In this document: positions 26,095 through 36,588 of the stretch, in pieces
How the letters are laid out: each line of letters begins with the position of its first letter
How positions within the stretch are numbered: the first letter of the stretch is position 1
Origin: Acridotheres tristis
Lineage: Eukaryota; Chordata; Aves; Passeriformes; Sturnidae
DNA: 64,000 bases
Direction: 5' to 3'
Assembly: GCA_037013685.1 (NCBI GenBank)
Contig: CM072892.1
Span: 16,683,501 to 16,747,500, forward strand
Notes under the pieces: generated by a model
What the model was told of the DNA's origin: nothing
Databases searched by the model: none
What the model saw: only the letters and a program-made list of their open reading frames with translations
Program-made: the position numbers and the translations under genes

Positions 26095-27246
26095 TTGGGA
26101 GATTGGATTTTTCCTTTTGTTTCTTTCTCTCATGGAATTTTGCCCCATCTGTTTCTAAGAAACAAAAACTAACAATACTTAAAAGAATAAAATATGTGGC
26201 TGGGAGGAGGAAGAATAGGAGAAGGTGCAGCTGGTTGCTTTCTTACCTGGGGGATTTTCTCTTAGGAAGGGTAAAGATACCACAAGATTTTGTCCAGGTG
26301 GTGACAGGCTGGGCTCTGCTCCTTCTCCTCTTTGGCTTTTGGCATCAGAGAAGGCACAGACAGTCTGTGGCTGCTGCCTGGAGGATTGGCTGCCAGAGGA
26401 GCTTTTGTTGTCCCATTCCTTCTCCTACTGTGGGTGAGCCTTTGCTCATTAGAGCAGCTGTTGAACTGGGACCTATCTAATGCCCATTCTGACTGGAAAG
26501 GACACTCATCACATATTCAGGCATGTCAGGGGAAAAGCTGGGACCCCAACCCACTCCTTCTTCCCAGAGGACACGTCTCCCTGGTTGTGTGCAGCAGCTG
26601 CCATGGAGGGGCCCAGCAGCCGCTGCCAAGCCCTGCTGCTTTCTGCTGCAGTCTGGAGCTTTTTCGCTACACTCTAATCCACACTCCCTGCCTGCTGGGA
26701 TACAGGAGCTGTGGAGTTTCTGACACATTTCCTTGGCTACTCTGGGGCCTGCTCGTCCCTGCTGTCACAGCCACCACTCCGTGATTCCATTCCACCACCC
26801 AGCCCGCCCGCCATTGCCACGTGAGGGAGGCCAAGCCCGAGCCACAGCGCCCCCTGCAGGCGCGGGGGAGCCACAGCAGCGCCCCCTGCAGGCGCGGGGG
26901 AGCCACAGCAGCGCCCCCTGCAGGCGCGGGGGAGCCATGGCAGCCGCTCTGCCCGGCCGGGAGCCAGCAGCGCCCCTGGGGGCTGTGAGAGGAACTGCAC
27001 CAAGGGGAGGTGCCCGCGGCCAAGGCGGGCTGGGACTGGGCTTCTGTTCTGTCTGCTGCTGTTGGTTTGCCTTGTTATGTACATATACACACTACTAAAC
27101 AACTGTTATTCCTGTCCCAATATCTTTGCCTGAAATCCTCTTAATTTCAAAGTTGTAATAATTCAGAGGGAAGGGGGTCATATTTTTTCCATTCCAAGGG
27201 AGGTTCCTGCCTTCCTTGGCAGACGCCTGCCTTTCAAATCAAGACA
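26095..27246 (+). mobile_element. LTR-like endogenous retroviral repeat (ERVL-type, candidate)
   Basis: This is a GC-rich block in AT-rich surroundings. Its end resembles, from memory, the 3' end of passerine ERVL-type LTRs: the text around ACTACTAAACAACTG, TTATTCCTGTCCC, AGAGGGAAGGGGGT and CTTGGCAGACGCCTG, finishing ...AAGACA. The 5-mer ATGTG stands at 26090-26094 and again at 27247-27251 just after the terminal CA, as expected for a 5-bp duplication. However, the element would then start TT rather than TG, so the left end is uncertain by a few bases or more. Overlapping open frames on both strands are composition shadows. It contains the 32-bp tandem repeat listed separately. Confidence 0.55.
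26845..26940. repeat. Three-copy 32-bp GC-rich tandem repeat with CTCF-like cores
   Basis: There are three head-to-tail 32-bp units starting at 26845, 26877 and 26909. The first two are identical and the third differs only near its end. Each holds CAGCGCCCCCTGCAGG, which on the minus strand reads CCTGCAGGGGGCGCTG, one mismatch from the CTCF core CCASYAGRKGGCRS. A degenerate further copy lies near 26966-26985. It is all direct repeat with no unique spacers, so it is not an array of CRISPR type. Confidence 0.9.
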
Positions 27247-27251
27247 ATGTG

Positions 27252-30200
27252 TAAAAGTCAACCCAAGTCCTTCCATGTATTGCCAAAGGGCTTTTGTATT
27301 TTTCAGACTGAATTCTTCCAGGTGATCTATTAATTTCATCTATTTCTGTAGCTCTGGGAACACAACTATTTTATAATATGCACCTGTAAAAGGACAGAGT
27401 GGAGTTTTATGTTGGAGACTTGGCAAATCAAGATTTACTGTTGTATAATTTAAAAATTTAAACATTTTTTCATTAACTAATCAGTTGTGTAAATTCCCTT
27501 GGGATCTGAAACCTAAATCTTTTTTAGCTCATATCTGATGGCCTGGAATAAAAATATTGCAATTGCAGCTTACTGTAATTGACACTTGATGAAACTAACA
27601 CGAAATGAGTGTAAAATTGATTGGGAAACAGTTTTCACACAACAGTAGGTACAGACCAATAGTTTGTTTCAAACAGGAAGAAAGTATTGACTGGGTTTTA
27701 CAAAAACACTGGATCAGTATTTTTATTACTAACTTGGATGATGGAATACAGGACATAATTTTAGGTCTGAAGATGATTCCAGGCAGTCAGGGTGGCAAAG
27801 ATGCTGAAGGACAAGGATTCAGACCAATATGGATATGGGAAAGAGATCTGAAAAACCAGAAGTAATTCAATAGCAATCTATGAAAGATGGTACATTGGAA
27901 TAATCACCTGCATAACTATAACATATATAACGATAACATATAAGCACTATAGTTTAGGTAACAGTTTTGGAAAAAAAATTTGCATTGATATAACACAAAA
28001 ACCTGAAGATAAATCAACAGTGTTTTAAAATAGCAATTACCAGTCCAGAAACAGGAACAGGATAGGGAGGTAAGACAAGGAAAATAATTGTGCTGCTCCA
28101 TGCTCTGTTAAAAATAAATTTTATCTGTCACTGGATTTCATTTTGATCACTATACTTGAAAGGAAAAGTGACCAAGAGGTGAAGCACAATCTGGAGCAAG
28201 GTAGAGCAATGGTAGAAAATGTCACATAAGGAAGAGGATATTTCTAACCTGAGATAGCAAAGATGGGATGAGATACTGTAAAAGACACCTTCCTTTCAAA
28301 AAGAAAGGGAATATTCTGTTCTCCATATTCAGCAGGGCTCAAATGCAAACAATGTGCCTCAGCTGTAGCAAGGGAGAGTTAAATTAAGCATCTGGGAAAA
28401 TGTTTAAAATTAAGATGCTCAGCAATATGTTTGCAATAGGTTGCCTGGGACAACTGTGAAATCTCTAACACTGGAAATTCATTAGAAGCATGACAAAGTT
28501 CTCCATTTTCTTACCATCATGGGCTGTGGTTTGTGGATTCTAATTCTTGCTATTGCACAGGCTTATTACACGGTGCCAAACAAGGACCAAATCTTCTGCA
28601 AACAGGGTGAAACATTTCTGTAGTTTTGGTTGTTCACAGGGCCTTAAAGCCTTAGGCATCCAAAGAAAGTAGAAGAGGGAAAGGCAGGGATAGAACCCTG
28701 AATAAAGAAGTTAAAATCTTGGCAGATTAAAAGGATCTTTTTTTAAGAGATGCTAAAATATCACAACACTTGATGTTTACCCTTTGCATCTATGCTGCAA
28801 TCTGAGGAGGTGTAAGCTCTGTTTGACACCTTCTCAGCTGATAGGGCATTCAGAACTCTCTGTGCCTCGCTTGCTTTTCCTCCTGGCTTGCTTTGTGTGG
28901 TACATATACCATGGTATATTTGGCTAACAGAAGAATTTGATGAACTAAGAAAAATGATAAATGGAAAGGAAAAAAAAAGAGGGAGAAGGGTCCTGCAGGT
29001 GTGGACTGAGAGCAGAAACCTGAGGGAAAGAACAAGCTGACGCAAGCAGTCAGCACAGAGCAAAATCTACCCTTGCAAAACTGCAGGAATTTTCATAGAA
29101 AATGTGTTATTTGTTAGAGTTTTTTCAGCTGAGGAAATGAATGACTACCAAACAATTCTTAGAGATAATAATCTGGGTATTTTCAATTTTAAATTGGTCT
29201 TCTTTAAAATTAGATTATTATTTTGTAGACTAAAAAATGGTTGCTGGGCAATAATTTATTGCAGAACACCGCACTTCGTGAGTAGAATTAATAATTTGCA
29301 CAGTTGGTGGTAAAAGCAAAGGCAAAAGGCTAGTCACATTTCTTTGGATTATTTTGTAAAGTGAAATTAATTCTTGTGCAAAATATCAGATAAAGGATCC
29401 AGAAGCGAAGTCTCCATTGATTTCAGTGAAGCAGAATCCATTCCTGAGTGAGTATCCAGCCAAACCAAATGTGTAGAGCCAAAGTGCCATGGGTTGCTTG
29501 CCAAAAGAGTAATACCCCTGCCTAGGAGCCTAGGACAAACAGACTGACCTTTTCAGTCTCTGCCATCTCAAATAAGACTGCCAACAATAATGATACCTAG
29601 GGATCAAAATATCCATCTGCTATGTATGAGGCTGAGAAAAGCAGCTATCTGGATGATATTTACAAAGTAATGTATTTAACTTAGAGTTAAGTGTTTGTCC
29701 AAATGCAGAGGAAGGTGTGTCACTCTTGGTGGGGTGTTGTTCATTACTTCATGCAAGGAGACCACTGTCAGTACACTGTGAACAGAGTGCTGAAGAAGCA
29801 TCACCCAGAAAATAACAGATATATTCACTGGGAGGGGCAGGAATAGCTAGGCCTGCTTTGGAAAAGGGTGTCAGGATGGCATCCAGAGGCATCTTCCATA
29901 GTAAATTATTCTGTGAATTTCTGAACTGGTGGTTCTGGACAGCATTCCCTCTGTCTAGGTCTGGCCCTGGGCACTAAGTGCAGACCACAGGACACCCAGA
30001 GCTTAATGGCCAGTAATTGCTGCTACTGCAGCACTAAGGACTCTTCTAGGACACTACTCAGTGTCTCCCCTACCATTGCAGAGATGAGAACAATGGTGAT
30101 TCCAGCTTTTTGAATGCTAACAAACTTAGAACAGCATCCACTGCTCAGACCATCAGCTCATTGCCTCATTTAAACAGATGAACAAATACAACTTTAAAGT

Positions 30201-33200
30201 TCTTTAATTTGAGCTGTGACTACTCACTAATAAGACCAAGCGTCTTTGGTGAGCTGGAGAAATTACCGTGGTGTAAACTTGAGTTAGGATAAAGAGGAAG
30301 ATTCCTGCAGTTCCAAGCAATATATGCAAAGATTATGTAAGGTCATTTTCATTTTTCTTCATGTGCATCTTTTTCTTCTAAGGATATCAAAAAGCAAGGT
30401 TACATTTTCTCAGATAAGACAAACAAAAACCACTGACAGTGTTCTACGGCTTTAAAACGGGGAATAGTTTTGAAAAGCATTTAAAAAGATAACATTTGTG
30501 AAAACTAAGCCATCTTGCCCCTCTGGGAGCTTCTGCATGTATCTAATAGGAAATCCATTTGAGTCCAGAAATTGAACCCTTGCTTGCAAAGAGCTGATTC
30601 TGCCTTTCATCAAACTTCTCCTTTACAGAAAGCTAGGCAGTATGTGGAAAATAATATTTCATTTAAAATATATCTTACTATTGTACTTCTTCAAATCTTT
30701 GCAAATTTGTATTTATTCTACTATCACAAATAATTTCAAATAATGGAAACTAAAGGCACATATTAGAATGAAACCGTAGAAAAACAAATTATAACATAGT
30801 GCATGTATTCCATAAGGTTGTTCTTAGACTTATTCATGATCTTAAACACCTGCAGTGATGTGGGTTTTTTGTCTGCTTTGACATAAAACAGCTCTATAAA
30901 CACAGGTTATATCAAAAAGCTTCTGACAACTTGAACGTGAAGTGTCATTCTTTGTGCTCACAGTTTCTCTTAAATCTAATAAAAAATAAGATTGCGTTGG
31001 TCCACCTTGATGAGCAATGCCTTTAATTTTCCTAGTGAAATGTGACCTTTTAAGCAATAAGCAGAGTATAGTGTAGATATTGTTGCCAATAGATGTTTGG
31101 AAAATAAGGAGTAGGGAAGGGATTGTACTCTTAATTCCTGGATCAAGGAAAAAACTACTGTGAACATTCTCAAATAGACACACTCTACTTGTGTATTTGG
31201 CAGTATTTTCTACCCAGGGGAAAGAAAACTTGGTGATTCTCCACAGCTTGTACATGAACTTAGATAAAATAACTTTACTACTTCTTAAAGAATCTAAGGA
31301 AGTGCTGTGTTAGCCCAGTGTTAGTAGCCTAAATTAAAACAACAGAAGATTCCAACTGTATTGCTTGAAAATGCTGACCCTTCTCTAAGCTAAGGCTCAC
31401 TGAGCTTCTGTTCCCAGAATGGGGACATCAAGGGGTTACACAAATAGTTCCACTTCCACAGCTGTTGGAGAGGAGTCATCCAAACAACTTAATACCCTCC
31501 ACCTCCAGAGAAACTTTATTGAAACATAATGTTAATCAAGAATCTCTTTTCCCAACCTGACCTCTTTCTCTTGATCAATTCAGTCAGAGAAATGGAACTG
31601 GTTTCTTTTTTATACCTAGCCCAACCTTCTCTTTGTTTTTCAATTTGTAAATGTGTCAAATATAATTAAAACTGACAGAGGCCAAGATCAAATCAAACAA
31701 AATGTAAACATGTTTGTGTTATTTGGTTGATGCAAAGCTTTCACTGTAAAATGCTTTTAGATAAATTAATTCAGCTGTGAGATTGCAGCAGCACTGAAAC
31801 TTTGCTCCAACTGTTTGAGCTTTCCAGGGACACTGTCAGGTCATCTTAGATTCAAAAACCTAATACATAACTGGGATTCTGAAATTGCCTAAGTGAATCA
31901 AGTACCTGACTTCTGCTGAAAGTTGGTATGTGGTGGGAAGTTAATTGACTTCCTGCAGGAATTAAATGCCTTTAAAGCGTCTATTCACGTCCTTGCAAAA
32001 AGAGGCCCATGTCCTTCATGGAGATAAATGAATGTAACTACTTTCACAAACATCTACCAGCAAAGTGCCTGATGCACGTATTTTACAAAACTTAAACTAG
32101 CAAGAAAACCTTAAGAGCTACCTCTACTGTAATTTGATTGTATTTTGGTTAGCACTAGATATTACCTTTCAATGTAAAATAATTATACTGTTCAATAATG
32201 GTATTATTAAGTTGTGGCATAACTATAAAATTAAATTTCAGAAGATTACTCCATTAAGGACTTTCAGTTTCATCCTGGAAGATTCAACCTACAGTTTAAC
32301 CCATGATTTTAGTAGTACACCTCACCTTTTAAAGTGCAGATTCAGAATCTCAAGACATCCAAGGTTTTCCCCCAAGCATTTTTTGCCTTAAAAACCTCAC
32401 CCCCATATCTCAATACCCATCATGAAAATTCATGGCAGGCAATAGAGAAACTCAGTAGTTTTGAAAACAGATTTCTGTTGTTGACCGAGATTTTAGTTTT
32501 GAGCAATACAACATTAAAATTTACACTTTGAAAAGTTTTGAAAAGCTTTGAAAATACATCCCTGACTGTCTCCTTTAGTCCCTCATTGCTACTTTAAAAA
32601 GTAATGCAAGAAATGTGATGTTATCTGTATTTGTATTGTAATTTACTTTTCACACAGTAGAAGGGCATTTGTCACTCCTGTGTTAAATTCTGCTCTTTGT
32701 TTGGTATGTGTACATATGTATCTCCACTTGTTTTCCAAATTTAATATCTTGATACTACATTATGAACAGAGCTTTTGGGGATTTCTCTCTTCAGCCTTCA
32801 GAAAAACAACTGTAGTAGTACCATGGGACTGTAGTAAGAAATTTCTCTCTCTGATCTTAAAAGTCTTATTTATCTTCAGATATTCTCTAAGAATTCAACA
32901 GTCTCCTTGGCAAAGTTACTCATTCAATGCTGAGTGTGGCTGCTATAAGGGGAGCTCAATGACAAAGTCAGATGTCTCTTAGGGACAGGATGATATCATG
33001 GTACAAGATGGCACAGGAACAGAATATGCTGGTCCTTCATCTCTGGCAATTGAGATCTGAATAGAGATGATTAGTGCAGCTATTCCCTTGTTATCTTCAG
33101 TGGATATGAACTCCAACCACAAAACTAGCACAGAGATCTTGCATCTGGCAGGCTTGGGTCATGAGGAAGGCAGTACTTGAGTGGGCAGAAGGTCAGGGCT

Positions 33201-33601
33201 GATCAATGAAAACAGAGCTAGTGTACACCAAAGATTTCTCACAGTCTTGTCAAGTCTCTTTGATAAAGACTATTTGTCCCTTGCTTTCGTAACCATAGAT
33301 GTTTCCAGACCTATTGAAATAGCTGACAAAGATTCCTCTGTGGTAATGAGAAACCCAGGCTGGTTATCAGAAAGAATTGAACAGAGCAACACAACTGTCT
33401 CATGTCCTGAAACCATCTGAAGACCCTCTTAATGATTGCAGAAGCAATGGGTTCTGTTCTATACTATTTCTGCTAGTTGGCAGAGGAGTACATCAGTAAC
33501 AATGAGATCTTTGGGTTACAGGCAGTGAACAGAGGGGTTTCTGAATTAATTTGGACAGAAGGCTTCAGAGCAGTACTTCTCTGTTTTTATAGTCAGGTAT
33601 T
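27252..33601. other. Intergenic, nothing assigned
   Basis: AT-rich sequence between the LTR-like element and the presumed KCNK13 3' end. A 137-residue minus-strand frame (30842-31255) has no recognisable domain and is probably chance. Confidence 0.55.
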
Positions 33602-33607
33602 TTTATT
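33602..33607 (-). promoter_or_regulatory. KCNK13: Candidate KCNK13 polyadenylation signal (AATAAA)
   Basis: The plus strand reads TTTATT, giving AATAAA in the gene's sense. It is the first canonical hexamer downstream of the stop by direct reading. There is no transcript evidence, and earlier ATTAAA variants could be used instead. Confidence 0.3.
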
Positions 33608-33715
33608 CAGTGAGATGGAGATGAAGGGATTTAAAAAAAAAAAGTGTAACAGTATAATGGATCTTGGTACCATGATTTCATCTGAAATAGCTCCATGGCA
33701 ATTTTTGGTAATACA

Positions 33716-33743
33716 CCCCCACCCTCCCGCCCCCCCCCCCCCC
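33716..33743 (-). promoter_or_regulatory. G-quadruplex-forming tract in the presumed 3' UTR
   Basis: The plus strand reads C5-A-C3-T-C3-G-C14. On the KCNK13 sense strand this becomes G14-C-G3-A-G3-T-G5: at least four G-tracts of three or more with single-base loops, the most stable class of quadruplex motif. It lies about 0.11 kb before the candidate AATAAA. The C14 run is also slippage-prone, so its exact length may be a sequencing artefact. Confidence 0.75.
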
Positions 33744-35661
33744 AAAGATAAATAAAACGGCTTTTCTCACAGAAGTTAGGGTTTGGAATCTGATTCTGAT
33801 TTTACATGGATGCAAATATGAAGGGATACTGTTAAGACTACTCCATTGCTGCACAGATGAGTTGACAGATATCAGAATTTGGACGGATTACTTCAGCTTG
33901 AAGCTTTCCTTGTAATTAAGAACAGCAGGATTTGACTTTAAATCAAGATTTTTATCCTTAATAATGTAAAAAGAGCTTGCAATCTTTTCACTAGTTAAGT
34001 ACATTTGTTGAATATCTGGGGTTAGCTTATTATATGAAAGGATTCCAAGCTTTTTTTTTCAAATTCAAATATTGATAAAATAAGTATAAAAATGTTATCC
34101 TACCATATTAGAAACCAAAGTAAAAGAACTCTAGGCCAGAATGAAGAAAAAGGCTGTGATACTAATTCCTAATACAAATTGAACTGAAGAGGCTATCTGC
34201 ATTGTTCTGTATGAGAGAACTACAAAATGATGTTCTAAATTTCCTAATATCACAGCATTCTGAAAGGCTTTCCAGCTGTGAGAAAACATTTAGTCCTAAT
34301 TCATACACTATTCTTTCCAGGGGATAGGGTCCTTTGTGACCAATTCTGCTTATTTACACTCTCATATACAGTTTAGCTTCCATGTGTTGTATGTTTAAAG
34401 GTGAATCAGGAATTCAGCCCAGTCTTCCTTAAATTCTTGCTCGATTTTATATTAATTTAATCCCTTATTTCTCTAGCTACCTAATACAAAGGATAATTTC
34501 GCTGTCATTAAAGATCACTTATTTTCCTGTTTTCATGATCTTCTTACTGTTATTATTCTTCTTATTGAAATTTCCTTTCTAGTCACAATGAACACTCAGA
34601 GAATTTCATTGAGAAAAACTGTGAGTTCAAACATTTTCTATTTCCCTAATCAAGACCCTGTCATTATTATCACTGAAAGCCAGAGAAAGAGATGAAGAAT
34701 GACAGAGATATACGAAAGAGAGAAAGGACGCTGTCAAAGTGATTCTGTGATCACAGTGATTTATAACAACACTCTGGATGCTGGCATGGCAATATAATTG
34801 CACACTAAAGCCTGTTGTGTAAACTCAGCTACCAGTTGCATTACACAATGCTGATGCTTCAGTCACAATTGAGGCAAATATAAACAGAAATTTGGAAAGT
34901 CTTTGCTATTGTGGAGTAATTCATACCACTCATCAGTATGTCAATTTTCAATTTAATTTGACATTTTTAAAACAGCCACAGTGATTCAATTCTAGAAGAA
35001 AAAGTATCCTTGGAAAATAATCATGTTTTGCAAATGAAGAAAAGAAAACAAAAGGAGGATAAATTCTTATTCTATCACTTTTGACAGTATCCTCTCATAG
35101 GAAAGACGAAATAAATTCTAAAGGCAAAATTCTCTCCCCATTCACATTCAATAGCTCCAGAATATAGCCACCAACTCCCATACTATTTTCCATTAAATTA
35201 AACCTGCAATATCACAAAGTCTGATTCATCTTTTGGTCTCAGATAAGTCAATTCCAGCAAACAGGCATGATGAGAGTAAGACAGAAAGCTCCAAACAATC
35301 TCTGAATTAAGAATGTGTTCAGTAGACACACTTGGAGATTTCGTATCCTGAAATCTGTATGTCACATAATGGAGAAGAACAGGACATGGAAATTTTATCT
35401 GAAGGCTAAATTAAAATGCCCCTGCAGTAACCTGCTTGAGGAGCAGAATGATGGGGAAGAAGGAAGGTCAGGACTGGTACAATGCAAAAACATTAAGTGA
35501 CAGCCCCCACAAAAGTCAAGAGGTCTTCCATCAGGAGGTACGCTCTTCACATCATCCCACCCTCTGGTCGTGCTCTCTCCCTAGCTATTTCACTTGATTC
35601 ACGTTGTTTCAGTACCTGTTGAAATGATTCACACCGTTTCACTGTTATTACTGTTACTATT

Positions 35662-36554
35662 TTACCTATCCACGCTTGTCTCTGCCAATCTGTTATTCAT
35701 AATTGCTAAGGCTCCAACCCCACCAGAGAACCCATTTTGCTTCGAGTTCGAGCTCATTTGCCTTGGATACCCATTAGCAGTTTCTGACAGCTGTTTCTGC
35801 ATGATGGCCAGTGAGACTTTATTGGAGGCCAGGAAGTCTTTCATGGAGATCATCTCTCCTGACAGACGACGTCCATCGGTGTCACTCTCATTGACAGCGT
35901 CAGTCTCGATAGAGATGTTTCTCCGGCTGCGCACATTTCCTGGCATTACCACATTCCTCCGGGAACGAAATAATCTTCTTTGGCATCTGTGGCAGCACTT
36001 GCAGGCAAACTTCTTTAGTATCCAGTTTATGGACTGCTTGATGACAATAGAGATCACATTAAATAAGGAATAGATGCAGCACACCCCCATGAGTATGAAG
36101 ACAAAGTTGCCAAAGCGGTAAAGGCCTTGGCTCTCATACCTGATGTTCTGGCTACTGACCAGATCACCAAAACCAATGGTGCTGAAGGCCACAAAGCAGA
36201 AGTAAAGTGAGTCAAAGTAACTCCACCCTTCAATCGGTGTGTACATTGCAGAGGCACAGCAGGAAATGATGAGGGATGCTACACATAAAATCAGCATAAC
36301 ATAGTACACAGAGGGCTTCCAGCCCGCCAGGCTGTCCACCTCCGAGCTCCCCGAGCCCCGGCGGCCGTTGTGAGGGAGAACCCCTTTCCTCCTCAGCTGT
36401 CTCTCGTGGCAGGACTTCATGACGTAAGCTATGACAGTGATCAAGCGTTCCAGGAACAGGTTAAAGAACAAAATGGTCCCTGCACATCCTATAAGGCCGT
36501 AAAATATCAGAAAAATTTTGCCTCCAATGGTGGCTGGGGTGGTCATACCAAACC
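35662..36554 (-). CDS. KCNK13: KCNK13 (THIK-1) two-pore-domain K+ channel, last coding exon (partial gene)
   Basis: This exon encodes the C-terminal part of a plasma-membrane two-pore-domain potassium channel, which works as a dimer and carries background K+ current. The reading frame enters through a split Gly codon (phase 1) and gives 297 residues before TAA. Counting from that Gly, residues 1-3 (GFG) finish the first selectivity filter. M2 is about 14-39, M3 about 83-105, the second pore helix and filter 117-131 (TIGFGD, 36163-36180), and M4 about 150-172. A basic, Cys-containing cytoplasmic tail follows and ends ...IMNNRLAETSVDR. As I remember human KCNK13 (408 aa), the EVDSLAGWKPSVYYVMLILC segment, the post-M4 tail and the C-terminus match it closely; the tail argues against KCNK12 (THIK-2). 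The family has about 111 residues in exon 1, matching what is missing. The M2-M3 loop is the most divergent part. There is no frameshift or internal stop, so the gene looks intact. Confidence 0.96.
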
Positions 36555-36588
36555 CTGGAAAACAAAAAAGAACAGTTGAAAAAAATAG
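36555..36588 (-). other. KCNK13: Splice acceptor of KCNK13 exon 2
   Basis: Read on the minus strand, a pyrimidine-rich stretch ends in TTTTGTTTTCCAG directly before GGTTTGGTATGACC. The AG is at 36556-36555. The cut leaves two bases of a Gly codon in the exon, so exon 1 must end in G. This splits the first TIGFG filter, as in the known KCNK13 gene structure. The open frame continues upstream to a Met at 36684, but that stretch has no channel-like sequence and is intron read-through. Confidence 0.9.

Larger units (their letters stand above)
33602..35661 (-). other. KCNK13: Probable KCNK13 3' UTR
   Basis: This is AT-rich sequence directly after the stop codon. Reading down the minus strand I find no canonical AATAAA until 33607-33602, about 2.06 kb from the stop. 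Weaker variants occur earlier: ATTAAA at 34957-34952 and at about 34462-34457. The true end could therefore be nearer the stop, and its extent is inferred from signals only. Confidence 0.4.

Noticed and set aside
26845..26940. Regular 32-bp repeats resembling a CRISPR array
   Set aside because: The units are directly adjacent with no unique spacers, and the DNA is vertebrate.
26079..27102. Several overlapping frames of 65-150 residues on both strands
   Set aside because: They arise from the GC-rich LTR-like repeat and its tandem units, which suppress stop codons in all frames.
30842..31255. 137-residue minus-strand open frame
   Set aside because: Composition is that of translated AT-rich DNA and no motif is visible.
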